Source: Mycoemilia scoparia (lineage: Eukaryota > Kickxellomycota > Kickxellomycetes > Kickxellales > Kickxellaceae). From it: a stretch of DNA of 64,000 nt. Below, piece after piece: positions 54,058 to 64,000 of this stretch (position 1 is the first letter of the stretch; each line of letters opens with the position of its first letter). The stretch covers positions 25,716 through 89,715 of the forward strand of contig JANBPU010000052.1 of the NCBI GenBank assembly GCA_027575805.1. Direction: 5' to 3'. The translations under genes and the position numbers were made by a program. The notes under the pieces were generated by a model. That model saw only the letters and a list, made by a program, of their open reading frames with translations, searched no databases and was not told the DNA's origin.

Positions 54058-57000
54058 TTGTATTTATAACGCACGCACGGCGATAGTCTAGGAGATGGAA
54101 ACAGTACAGGGAAATGGGTAAAAGGAAAGGCAGTTAAGGAAGGTCAGAAAATAAGTGCAACAAAAATGTACACAATGACCACATAGTTGAAAGCAGAATA
54201 AGGGTCCATCCCAGTGCTCCTTGTCGTCTGCAGCGCCTAAAGTTGCACAGCGTGGGTCACCATACAGTTCGGCACAAGATCTGCATCGCCTATACTTTTT
54301 GTACTCCTCTTTGGAAATCTAAAAACATTCCACTGAGAGGCTCTCTTTGTTTGCTCGGGAGCCTTGGGTCTCCTGGCCGTATTTGTTCGCTGACCATTTT
54401 CTACTGCTTCCCCTGTCATAGTATCCATAACAGTATTCTTTCTCCATTATTTGTCTCCATCTGCTGGGCTGTCTGCTTCCTAGTCACGCTTCTTCAAATC
54501 CATGTATACGAACACGCGCCACTACCCCACCTCCCCGCATCTCGTTCTATTTTCGGTTTGTTTTGGGACCAGTAGTGGGAATTGAAGTCTACTGGCATGG
54601 AAAGCCTTTGCTGCACTGCTCAGAATGCCCGCAATATTGCCAAGATACTGTACCTGCTTAAACGCTGGTCCTCTGGTTACCCTTAAGCTGATGCGCACAC
54701 TCAGAGTGCCAGACCCCCGTGCTGTATTTTGGGGCTGAATTCTATACTAAATAACATAGGCCTGGCATTATGCGCCCTTGCTGTAAACGCATGTTTACAA
54801 GTGTGCACATAAACACATGTGTGAAGAGGGCTAACTGGAAAAGTTTTCTCTAAAAGTGTGTGTCTCAACGGTTGGGATGTGCGGTATCTCGGCGCGGTAA
54901 TTATGATGCTACATCATAGCCAAAGAGACCTCCAAAACCGCTTTGATGGGCATATTGTCTTCTAGTGCTTTGGTACGCTTGGACACCCTTGGCCCCAACT
55001 TGACTATGTGGTGCACAAGATCACGCTCTTTCAAATACTCACAGCCATTGTGGTACTTGTAATAGTTATCATCGCTTATTTGAACATCTTTAGTAACCTG
55101 TAACCCACCCCACAATAAGCAGTATAGCCTCATCCCGTTTCATATAGAAAGGTCTTTATGGAAAGCTACGCAAACACAGACATTTGCACATAATTCATCC
55201 TCATTTAGTATAGGTCTATATTGGGATTTTTAAATTGATCACAAGCAAACTCCCCGCGACCTTTCCACACCCACAGATTCCACTGATCGAATATGTCTTA
55301 TCGTGATTTCTAAAACTGATGGATTTAGCTTAAAAGTTCCCAAACATATCCATGCAGGATAAGCTCCCATACACACAATATTCATATATATATATATATA
55401 TTATCTGACATCATTGACTTTAGTAGTAGATTATCTAAGACACATGAGCCAGATTTCCCTATTTTATGCTAGATATCTTAGCCAAAGAATTGAGTAACTG
55501 TCTGCCAACTATAGAATCCATTTAAATCCACGCATGCTTGTTATGTCGCAAATGCCAGCCTCATAAACCGGAAATGTGATTTCAAGCCTCGTTCTGGTGG
55601 GCACCTGCACTATGACGAGAAGATATCAATTTATATCTGTGGCTCTTGAGGATACAGCAGAGCATAATTTCCTGTTTAAATTGCCATTTGAGACTTTTTA
55701 CAAGGTTCAGCCAAATAGGCATGAACATACAATCGGTATATTCTAGGATTGGTATAATTATTATTGGACTCAACAGTCGCATTTGTCAACTGAATCCGCA
55801 AGCAAACACACACACACAGATTACTCGAATGCGGATGGCCTAAATATATGCCGCTCTCACAGGCCATGCAAGGTGTGTTGTTCAGCATACCTGACTGAAA
55901 ATATCTGTTCTCGCCCACCGCTTCGCTCCTACGACAAGAAAGACGCCAGACCAGTGCTGGTGTTCTGCATGTGTTTGTGTTATTGATGGAAGGTAAAATT
56001 GTTCTGGACTTTGGTTCAATGCTGATTGTTTACAAAGTCTTGTTCATTTGGCCATAACTGATCGAGAGATTTGTTGATATAGGGCGACATGCATAATATT
56101 GAATAGCGAGCTCAAGGGTCAACACCACTGGGCATTTTGAATGCAAGACTTAATTACTCACAAACATAATGCCACTCATTAAACAACAGTGGCTATGGTA
56201 ATTTATGGCCGTGCAAGGCGTCCATGTATGCTCCTATTGCGGGTGTGAACGCAGGATTTTAATCTGTACTGAATTGCATTTTATGCAGCTCATGAGGCGT
56301 CCTTGTGCAACAAATAACTAACACTGAGATTATTAGGGCTCTTATGAAATAATGCTGTTTTCTGATTTGTGTGGTTTCCACAAGGTGTTGCTTTGTTCCC
56401 AGATTTGCTTTTGCCCTAGATCCTTTCTCAAGCAAGATTTTGTTGATGACTTTTTAGGCCCCATCAACACACAAATTTGGCTAATGGCTAGTACTTGATA
56501 TGGATCTTTGTACAACTTTTTAATCATTGTGTTGATAGCGCTCTCTCACAGCGAAAGAAGGGCGAGAGGGAGAGACCATGGTCTTGAAAACAATGCTAGC
56601 AGGTGTGGCTTGAAACCCAATATACTGACACACTCACTCTCACTCACTCTCACAAGAGTTTGTCAAATGTTGTGATGGTGTTATTATTTTTATTGTTATT
56701 ATTGCCATTGCTGCTGCCGGCTATCACAAATGCCCACAATGGGCCAAAGGGGCGTGTGAATAGCACTGCTCTTTTTGCCACACCCCCATTGAAAATAGGC
56801 CACAAGCGGACTGGTTTCACCATATTTTTACAAGCCGTGGCGGGCTTTGAGCATGGCAATGTATAAGTTATATTTGCTGATGGTCCAGATCACACGGGCA
56901 AGACAAACTGTAAGCACACATCACTGGAGTAGCCAGATAGACAGATTTACGGTCCTCATATTTGGTGCCATCAGTGAGCGGACTAGCCAGCCAATGCTAT

Positions 57001-57608
57001 GCTAGGGTCAAAATAAAAGCGACCAGTGCTGACGATGGCGGCGGTGCCCATGCTATTAGAGACACTCGCACAATGCTAATCCTTCGTTCACTCAATTGCG
57101 CGCCAAGCATCTAAAGTTTTTCCGCCATCTTGCTTCTCGACCATATCGCACTGTAGTCGAATCAGAGGGAGTTGCTATGTAAAAGCTTCTGCTGGGCTAA
57201 CGGTAGGGGATTTGTGATTGATGAGGGGGTGAGGCTTTGGACAACAGCATTTCTGGCAATTGTAAGGGCGGGCGCTGCTGATGCTTGATAGACAATAGGC
57301 CATGGTATGCATTCCTTTGCTAGCATATTTTAGTGGCAGGGCACGCATATATCTGATGCATGGCTTTGAGCCGATCTGTCCCCCTCTTCGCCAAACAGCG
57401 AAGCGGACTGGCTGGGTGGGTATTATTCAAAAAAGAGCCTCTCAGGCGTGCATGCGTGAGCAGAGCCACAAAAAAATGCTGGCAGTGAGTGTTCTCGCGC
57501 CCAGATTGCAGTCGGACATGCCCATCTTGAGGCAATAGCTGTGTGTTTCTATGCGCGCCTTGTTACTTGGGTACCGGACTGCTGTTTTTGTGCATTGGCA
57601 TTATATAT
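54058..57608. other. gene-poor region with scattered minus-strand coding fragments
   Basis: No complete gene. Protein-like minus-strand fragments occur at about 56345-56525 (KLYKDPYQVLAISQICVLMG), 55585-55720 (LNLVKSLKWQFKQEIMLC), 55205-55290 (FDQWNLWVWKGRGEFAC) and 54909-55133. They may be exons of an undefined gene or relics. (TA)n at 55385-55400. Confidence 0.35.
54909..55133 (-). CDS. possible terminal exon or gene relic
   Basis: A 74-codon frame; after an acceptor-like GGTTACAG it reads VTKDVQISDDNYYKYHNG, CEYLKERDLVHHIVKLGP, KRTKALEDNMPIKAV and stops. Composition is protein-like with few rare choices, but I find no complete gene model and no recognised family. Confidence 0.3.
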   Translation of the reverse strand: MRLYCLLWGGLQVTKDVQISDDNYYKYHNGCEYLKERDLVHHIVKLGPRVSKRTKALEDNMPIKAVLEVSLAMM

Positions 57609-57757
57609 GGCAAGTTCTCCACCAAAAGGGAACAGGTTGGTACCCTCATACCTTCCCTGAAAGTCTGCCCATAAGCCATACATCTCAGCTGGGGCCTGGC
57701 AGATTATTGGCTGTTTCCAAGGTATTCTTCTGGTACACCTTTAAAGGAGGCACTGCC
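57609..57757 (-). pseudogene. decayed coding repeat, copy 2
   Basis: Homologous to 43414-43541. On the minus strand it reads EMYGLWADFQGRYEGTNLFP and FGGELA, with the QCLL-stop-RCT start matching QCLLWKCT of copy 1. It has an in-frame stop and a small insertion, so it is not functional. Confidence 0.5.
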
Positions 57758-59771
57758 ATATTATGGATATCTTGAGGTTGTATTCATAATAGTCCCTGTT
57801 TCCTTCTTTGGTTTCTTCGTGGTTTTGCTTGTACTTGCGTCTCCTTCTCCATTCAGTTTCTTGCTTCATAATCCTGTGTTGCTGTTGCTGCTGCTATTCT
57901 TAAGACCGCCAATCTTGTATCCAAAAGCGTGTGGTCCATACTTCCCCGCATTCCTTCACCAAAGACCATATTAGCTGTATCGCCTTGCCTTAACTGGACT
58001 TGAGCCTCCTCTTGTTTCGTGTTATAGTATCATTGCTCTTTGTTCAATAGCACATCTTTCTTTCCAAAGCTATACAAAACTCGACTAAATATTCTATTAT
58101 TACAAAAATACCGGCAGTAGCATATATAATAGCTCTCCTTCTCTGGTAGTAACAATATTGTCATCGCTGCATCTAGACTGACCAGCCAGCATTGCCTTCT
58201 TCAGACCTTGTTGTGATACTCTTGTTTCAGCTTTCAGGCTTATCATATCTCGGTCCATACAACCCAGCTTCCGCTTCATTTTGTAGCTACTTTTATTACT
58301 GTTGCTTTCATCTCTCTCTATTTGGCTGTTTTCTCCGACCTAGAAACAGTCCATATCCCCGCTACTGCCTGTCCTTGGTGTGCGTGCAAATCCGTATACC
58401 ACCAACCATTACTTCACGCCTTGTGCCTATACGACCACCTCTTTGTAGTATCTGCGCTTATTTGCACACATACAAAAAGGCCTCTCAAAGATTGTCAATT
58501 GGCTCTCTGTCACAGCAGGCGAAGATCTCCCTTGCACGAGTGCGTACCTCTACTGTAAGTATTATGCCTAATGGTGGCATTTCATTATCACTGGTATTAG
58601 GTGTTGTGCAGCTATGCGCGTGGATTCCTTTGCAGGCGGCTCTATGCATCTCTGTCTGTGTGAATAGCATTGAAATCGCACACATCTAGTCGTTCCTTGA
58701 TGCTTCCACCCAACTTCATATACGCGTCCACTCCCAACAATATCCTACCTAGTCTCTTCTAGTCAGACAGGCTTCTATTCAGCGCCTTTGTCCTGAATGG
58801 TGGTTGTTATAGCCTAGTTAGTATAGGGATATGCCTCTGGATGCAGCTTCTTATAAATGAGCACTATGGTTGCTGACTCATACAGCACACACCATCTTTA
58901 GATTTTCTCTTGCTGTTATCGTCATTATATTATTGTTATTATTGTTTTTCGCTCATTTTTCTTCATTATCCTCAAAGGAGATTCTCCAGCACTACTAACC
59001 GCCGCTTCTTTTCTGTTTGTACATGTATGTGTGTGCTATTTATCTCATTTCCAGTAGCATTATCGATTAGCTAACGACAGAAAGCTTCCAGTAGCCAAAG
59101 GAAAAACTTTGCTTGCTTCTGCTTTGGTCTATCTTCCATTGGCACACAGTCACTGCACTGCCCATTCGTCCAGCACAGTGCCATAGTCCACAGCTCGTGT
59201 GGCGTTCAACCCACTTCGACAGCTCACCTGCTCTGCTTCTCACTCACTCACTCTTACTTTCCTCTTGCCTTTTCTCTTTGTCTTTCGCTCGTTCTGTTCG
59301 TGCGTGTGTGAGTGCGCAAGTGCTGTAAGTATTTTATTCAACCTGGTCCGCATTTTTTCTATCTCTGGTTGTGCCATTGCCATTATTACTTCTTTTATTA
59401 CCATCTTCTTTATCTGGGTTTAAATTTTGACTTCTTTTATTCAAGCTATTCCCCTTTTGTCTTTTCGCTTTTTATTCTCCTTTTCAAATATTTCTCCGCT
59501 GCCAGATTCTCTTCTGTGATTTCCTAGAGCCTCACTGTCTGCTCACATATCCAGCTTTCCTCCTAGGACCTACAGTAGACCTTGGTGCAGGTATAGAATC
59601 CCACTATTCATCACCCATACGCACTGATATATCCCCATCTGCTGCTTTCCATTCTGTTACTTTCCGAGACACATCAATATCATCAATTTGCCTAATATCG
59701 CTGATTTTATTTTGTGAAAAGCAGGCAAACATTATACTTGGAGTCGTGGTACTACTGAGCATCGCAGTGCC
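57758..59771. other. pyrimidine-rich upstream region and leader of the MADS-box gene
   Basis: Strongly C/T-rich on the plus strand from about 57780. Donor-like CT|GTAAGTATT strings occur at about 58555 and 59327, and an acceptor-like AAAAGCAG at about 59724, so a leader intron of about 400 nt is likely. The 165-codon frame at 58192 has no recognisable content and is taken as part of this leader. Confidence 0.45.
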
Positions 59772-61319
59772 ATGATATATTACGACAACACCAAGCCATT
59801 GACCTCTTATCAAGAGCCGATTGTCTCTAATCCTGTCATTTCTCAGTCAGGCTTGTCTAACAAACAGGCATTGATGAACAGTCTTCCACCAACACCTACT
59901 AGCGCAGACCACGTTATAAACGCAAAGATGAATTCTGCCTACACTTTACATTCAAAGCCAGGTGGCGATGCCGGTAACAACAACAACGGCATCTCACAAA
60001 GCTCAGCCGGTAGCGCTGGGAATGGCATCCTCGGCCAGGTCCCGCATGATCTCCAACAACAGCTTGCAGACCAATCCCTCTGCTACACAAGCACACAAGG
60101 AGCCCACCAGCATAATGGTCAAATTACCTCGGTGTCCCAGCCATTTATGAATACTGGCTCATCGGTCTCGAGCTCGGGAATGAGCAGTATCTCTGTTCAG
60201 CAACAGCAGGAACATACAGCCGCACAAAGCGGAGGCGGCAATAATTCCAATGCGGGGGCAACTATTGGAAACAAACGGATTAGGTCTGATGATAGGGACA
60301 GTGATGGTGACTCAGGGGCAGAAAATACACCAAAAGGTGCAGATACCAACAGCAACCCTGACAAGCGTGCTGGCAGAAGAAAAATCAATATTGAATATAT
60401 TGAAGACAAAAGCCGGCGACACATCACCTTTAGCAAGAGGAAAACCGGTATAATGAAGAAGGCCTTTGAGCTAAGCACCCTTACAGGTACACAAGTGCTT
60501 CTCATTGTTGTTTCCGAGACTGGTCTGGTTTATACCTTCACTACGCCAAAGCTCCAGCCAATAGTGACAAAGCCAGAGGGAAAGAATTTAATACAGTCCT
60601 GTCTCAATACACCTGATTTCCCTGACCAAATGCCATCCGCTCAAGATCCCAATGCTGGGTACATCCAGGGAGGGCGTCCTCACAACAATATAATCCCATT
60701 CCACCCTGATTCTATGGCCTCCGTTGATCAGCAGGCCCCACACCCATATGATGAAGAGCAGCAGCGCAAAATGTCGGTCCACCACAATACTCCACCCGCT
60801 TCATCTATAAATGCAAACTATCTTCAGTACTACACCCAGCAGCCTCCACCACACCAGCCCCAGCCACAGGCTCATAATGGCAGTGGAACTACAACACCCA
60901 CTGCTGGGAACTCGTCTGCATATCTTTCTAATTCGCAGGCCCTGTCTCAGCAAGCCCAACAAAGCTCGATTAATAGTTATGTTCCGAATCACCCTGTCTC
61001 AGTTCAGCCACATTATGGCCAGTATCCGGGAAATCCATCTCAGCAGCCATCGCCAGTCCCTCCTACACATACGCCCCACTCCCAAACCCCGCTCAGTCAG
61101 ATGCATGACATGACTGGAGTACCAAATATTGCTAACATTAACACTGGCTATGGACAAGCACCGGCCTCAGTCGGCCCAAATGGACATAATCTGACCGGAT
61201 CGCAGTCACTTTCGTCGCCAACCCAGCAATATATGCCAAACTATTGGCCTAATGCCGCCGTGGCTGCAGCAGCTGCCGCTGCAAACCCAAATTACCAAGG
61301 AAATAACGACAAAGTCTAA
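59772..61319 (+). CDS. MCM1: MADS-box transcription factor, SRF/MCM1 type
   Basis: Single coding exon, 515 residues. The MADS domain lies at about 200-260: GRRKINIEYIEDKSRRHITF, SKRKTGIMKKAFELSTLTG, QVLLIVVSETGLVYTFTTPK. The SRF/MCM1 (type I) subtype is shown by IEYIxDKSRRHxTFSKRKTG and the following KLQPIVTKPEGKNLIQSCLN extension. These factors bind CArG-like (P-box) sites and recruit partners to control mating, cell-cycle and metabolic genes. The N-terminus is Ser/Asn/Gln-rich with an acidic segment just before the domain (DDRDSDGDSGAEN). The C-terminus is Gln/Pro/His-rich with an alanine run near the end. The symbol denotes the family; orthology within it was not tested. The promoter region is very long and the leader probably spliced. 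Confidence 0.93.
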   Translation: MIYYDNTKPLTSYQEPIVSNPVISQSGLSNKQALMNSLPPTPTSADHVINAKMNSAYTLHSKPGGDAGNNNNGISQSSAGSAGNGILGQVPHDLQQQLADQSLCYTSTQGAHQHNGQITSVSQPFMNTGSSVSSSGMSSISVQQQQEHTAAQSGGGNNSNAGATIGNKRIRSDDRDSDGDSGAENTPKGADTNSNPDKRAGRRKINIEYIEDKSRRHITFSKRKTGIMKKAFELSTLTGTQVLLIVVSETGLVYTFTTPKLQPIVTKPEGKNLIQSCLNTPDFPDQMPSAQDPNAGYIQGGRPHNNIIPFHPDSMASVDQQAPHPYDEEQQRKMSVHHNTPPASSINANYLQYYTQQPPPHQPQPQAHNGSGTTTPTAGNSSAYLSNSQALSQQAQQSSINSYVPNHPVSVQPHYGQYPGNPSQQPSPVPPTHTPHSQTPLSQMHDMTGVPNIANINTGYGQAPASVGPNGHNLTGSQSLSSPTQQYMPNYWPNAAVAAAAAAANPNYQGNNDKV

Positions 61320-63173
61320 GTAAACACGCGGATACTTTGCTATAAAAACACAGAATGTCCTATCACATATAAGCATACCTCATGCATGCTTCCAACCCAC
61401 AGCTGATAATCCTAACCCCCCTCTCTAATATTCACCATACATCTCTCTATCCCAACCTCTTTTCATTTACTTCAAACCCACCGACACTGCAAATCTACAT
61501 ACATAAAACTTGTTTCTCTTTGCCTCTCTATATTTATATAAGACCCTTCGCAAAAATCAACATCCACCAGTTTGCACTGCTATTTACATCCGTGTTATTT
61601 TAACTTTTACCATCATACACTATCATTATTTAAACAAAATACCCTTTGGAACACCTCTATACCATCAGATGCGCAAGACAGACAACGGAATGTTTTAATC
61701 GGGCATCTATCGCCAGTTTATCAATCTTGACTCTACCAACCACCCTAAATTTAAAATAAGCTTTGTATTAAAATGGAATAGCTGTATGTTCGGTGTCTCT
61801 CTCTACAGCAGCAAAAGTTGCAGTCTGGTGTATTGTTAAATTTAAGGGCAAGGTTTCTATATTTGATTTTTTACTACAAGACATCTTTAATAATACTATT
61901 AGAATTCATGACTTTTAAATACACCACCTTAGTGAGTATAAATAATAACTGTGTTCAAACCTATTATATACTAAAAGTATTGTTGAATTTGAATTAGTGC
62001 TAGATAAGCAGTGGATAATGAAAAGCACGTGCAGCATGAGATGGGCATGGTGATGTAAGCAAAGTTGAATGAAGAATTGAACATGAAAAAGATGCTTGAA
62101 TCTAAATATGATCAATTGATGTCATTGTGAATCCGGCTTTGGTAATTCTCAATATATATTTCATATACGTATTGTCGCAATGGTTGTTCAGTAGATTTTC
62201 GACACCATGCATGTAAAGCATAGTAAGCTTTGGATCTGAAAGGTGGTTTAAACTTATAAAGAGATGATGTGCAGTCATTCAGGTTAACTTGCAGGAAATA
62301 GATAAATTGAATGGGCGTAATACATCAAAAGAAACACGCATTTTAGAGTTGATTGTTTCCATATTTGGGTTACTACTGATACTACTGTTTTTACAATAAG
62401 TAATGCAGAAATGGTATAAAAAGATCATGACTCGTGTTGCATGGATTGTTTTCTGATCTTCAGAGTTTTGTGGCATTACTTGTTTTCTTGGATAAAACAA
62501 CCCTAAGAACATTCGAAATGAGGTTCGATGTTGCTTGGTCCCACTTCACTTGCTTGTTACTGCGCTATTGAATACAAGTGTACGATGATGGTAACTTGGA
62601 TGTGTTGTGATTTTCCAATACCTCTGTAAGATGTGATGCCCTGGGCCATCAAAATAAACGCCCCTGTGTTTAAGTGCAAATATTATTGTATAGGTCTTGG
62701 ACATAAAAGACAATATTAATCAATTAGCCGTGCTATTAGCTAATCCTATTTATATTCAATTTGTGATAAAGTTTTACAACAAATGTATATCAATAACATG
62801 ATTCAAATGGATTATTTGTACCTTATGGTTCCTACTTTGTCACTTGATGATGTATCTCCCAGATTTTTAGATGTAGAATGGAATTACTGCAAAAAAAAGT
62901 GGCAGTTTTTCTTTTAGCTAACTATTATTGATATTGAATTCTGGGTTATTGCCCAGAAGAGGTTCATAGTGTTTAAATACCCAACACATTTATATTTTGG
63001 GGACAATGTCAAGAATATTTTTTGTAATAGATGGCTTTTTATATGTAAAATTGATATTTTAAAACACTGATACTACAATATATATAACCCAGGTTTTAAA
63101 AAATTAAATGGTGTTGGGAATATAGAATAAACGATAGATTAAAATCAACTGAAGTGGAAGAGAAAAATAAAAA
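61320..63173. other. AT-rich intergenic, possible coding relics
   Basis: 3' untranslated region of the MADS gene, then AT-rich sequence. Minus-strand frames at 62279-62512 and about 62125-62260 (FKPPFRSKAYYALHAWCRKS; YVYEIYIENYQSRIHND) have protein-like composition but no family call. Confidence 0.35.
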
Positions 63174-63289
63174 GTTGCTGCACCCGGTATTCGCACATGG
63201 TCCCCCACTGCACTACTAACCGGGCCATCACGAGCTTAACTGCGATGATCAAACGGGTATCAGTGTGATCTCGTGTGAATGGCCGCAAC
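63174..63289 (-). rRNA. 5S ribosomal RNA
   Basis: 116 nt on the minus strand. Conserved blocks are GCAGTTAAGC, GGCCCGGTTAGTA, TGGGGGACCA and ATACCGGGTGC. The ends pair (GTTGC with GCAAC, helix I), CACGAG pairs with CTCGTG (helix II), and TGAT with ATCA (helix III). A TTTTT run directly follows the 3' end, as expected for RNA polymerase III. 5S genes are commonly dispersed in fungi, so a lone copy is normal. It could also be part of a retroelement-like unit (see findings). Confidence 0.85.
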
Positions 63290-64000
63290 TTGAAATGTCA
63301 TGAATTACTTTGTATTCATGCCAAAACAGACATTACAAAGACACAAAGTATAATATGATTTACTGATGATAAGCATTACACCAAGGATGTTATCTTTATT
63401 CATTTATATCCTTTGGCAGTACTTTATTCTTTGTATTAAACATAGGATCTGCTTTCATCCTAAAGAACATGACAAAGTCTTAAAGACAAATAGACAACAA
63501 ATACAAAGAGGTAACATTTTATCATATAGTTTATAGCATATTTTACTAGTAGTCTATACTTTTGCTTATAGTATAAAAGGTTTTATTATTTTCCTTACAT
63601 TTTATTCATCACTGACTATTCCTTACTGATTATTGACTTTCTGTTGACTGATCCCTACCTTTTATTAACTTTACTAAATAAACTTTATCTTTAACCATAA
63701 ATTTATTGTCTTATTTTATTCTAAACTCTAAGCAAGAAATACTATGTCTGCTAAACTTACTACCAAGCTACCTATGGCCCTTCCCAAATCTTCTGGCTCT
63801 GTGATCAGTGCAGAGCCTATCAACATAGAAATGTGATATGTAGTGACTTAGCAGATCAGAGGCCCAACATCAGAACTTTTGTCGGTTAGTATCACGGTAT
63901 ATCGGGCTGTATCTCGGTATATCGCACATACATTTTTGGTACAATAATTTTAGTATCATGTAGAGGATTTGGTACCATTTTAGTATCATGATAGTATCAT
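63290..64000. other. AT-rich edge, retroelement-like leader
   Basis: Holds TATAAAAGG (63572-63580), AATAAA (63677-63682) and a short frame. The last 110 bp contain two copies each of TTTTAGTATCATG and CGGTATATCG. Confidence 0.4.
63744..63836 (+). CDS. possible start of a retroelement gag-like frame, doubtful
   Basis: A 30-codon frame, MSAKLTTKLPMALPKSS and onward, closing with TGA at 63834-63836. It follows TATA and polyadenylation-like signals as a gag start would after an LTR, but it is too short to identify. Confidence 0.2.
   Translation: MSAKLTTKLPMALPKSSGSVISAEPINIEM

Noticed and set aside
58192..58689. 165-codon plus-strand frame
   Set aside because: Arises in C/T-rich leader sequence, rich in Leu/Ser/Pro/Cys from composition; spans a likely splice donor; no motif.
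58806..58860. tRNA-like string TAGCCTAGTTAGTATAGG
   Set aside because: Resembles an A box, but no B box (GGTTCGANTCC-type) or acceptor stem follows.

Overview
The window is nuclear DNA of an intron-rich, early-diverging fungus. Evidence: short GT-AG introns (about 60-130 nt, one GC-AG) with CTAAC or TACTAAC branch points, a fungus-type 21.3 kDa complex I subunit, a CipC-like DUF3759 protein and a Yck-type casein kinase, next to genes usually thought of as animal-like (Cdt2/DTL, GON4-like, CDCA7-like, EHD ATPase, MFSD1-like). Zoopagomycota/Kickxellomycotina fits best, but that is an inference and I could not test it.

Layout. 1-11.5 kb: 3' part of a DUF3759 gene (+), complex I subunit (+), kynurenine 3-monooxygenase (-), ESCRT-I Vps23/TSG101 (+), a membrane alpha/beta-hydrolase-like protein lacking its nucleophile serine (+), and 3-hydroxyanthranilate dioxygenase (-). 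Two steps of tryptophan-to-NAD synthesis thus lie within 9 kb without forming a tight cluster. 12-30 kb: a disordered protein (-), decapping enzyme Dcp2 (-) divergent from a GON4-like chromatin protein (+), Cdt2 (-) convergent with it, an unknown Ser/Thr-rich protein (+), and a Yck-type casein kinase (+). 30-43 kb: an exon-rich OB-fold protein resembling RPA large-subunit DNA-binding domains (-), a 28-residue metallothionein (+), a CDCA7-like zinc-finger protein (+), and Mediator subunit MED15 with KIX domain and polyglutamine (-). 43-54 kb: an EHD-type dynamin-like ATPase (+), an MFSD1-like transporter (+), and a large disordered/coiled-coil protein (-). 54-64 kb: a 5.7 kb gene-poor stretch holding coding relics, an SRF/MCM1-type MADS-box factor (+), and an AT-rich end with a 5S rRNA gene (-) and sequence resembling the start of a retroelement.

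Between genes and inside introns there is a dispersed family of 100-140 bp MITE-like elements with CATATG ends and a TTATTTTTGAAGGGCT-type terminal repeat: six copies at five loci, two of the loci in introns. Two copies form a 242 bp palindrome inside a kynurenine 3-monooxygenase intron. A second family, seen twice (43.4 and 57.6 kb), keeps an amino-acid-level match and looks like a decayed protein-coding repeat. Apart from the kynurenine pair the genes are ordinary housekeeping functions (RNA decay, ESCRT, cell-cycle ubiquitylation, Mediator, replication/chromatin) with no operon-like logic. The least explained objects are the OB-fold gene, the MITE palindrome, the serine-less hydrolase, the EHD ATPase with an altered nucleotide-base motif, and the 5S/retroelement-like edge.
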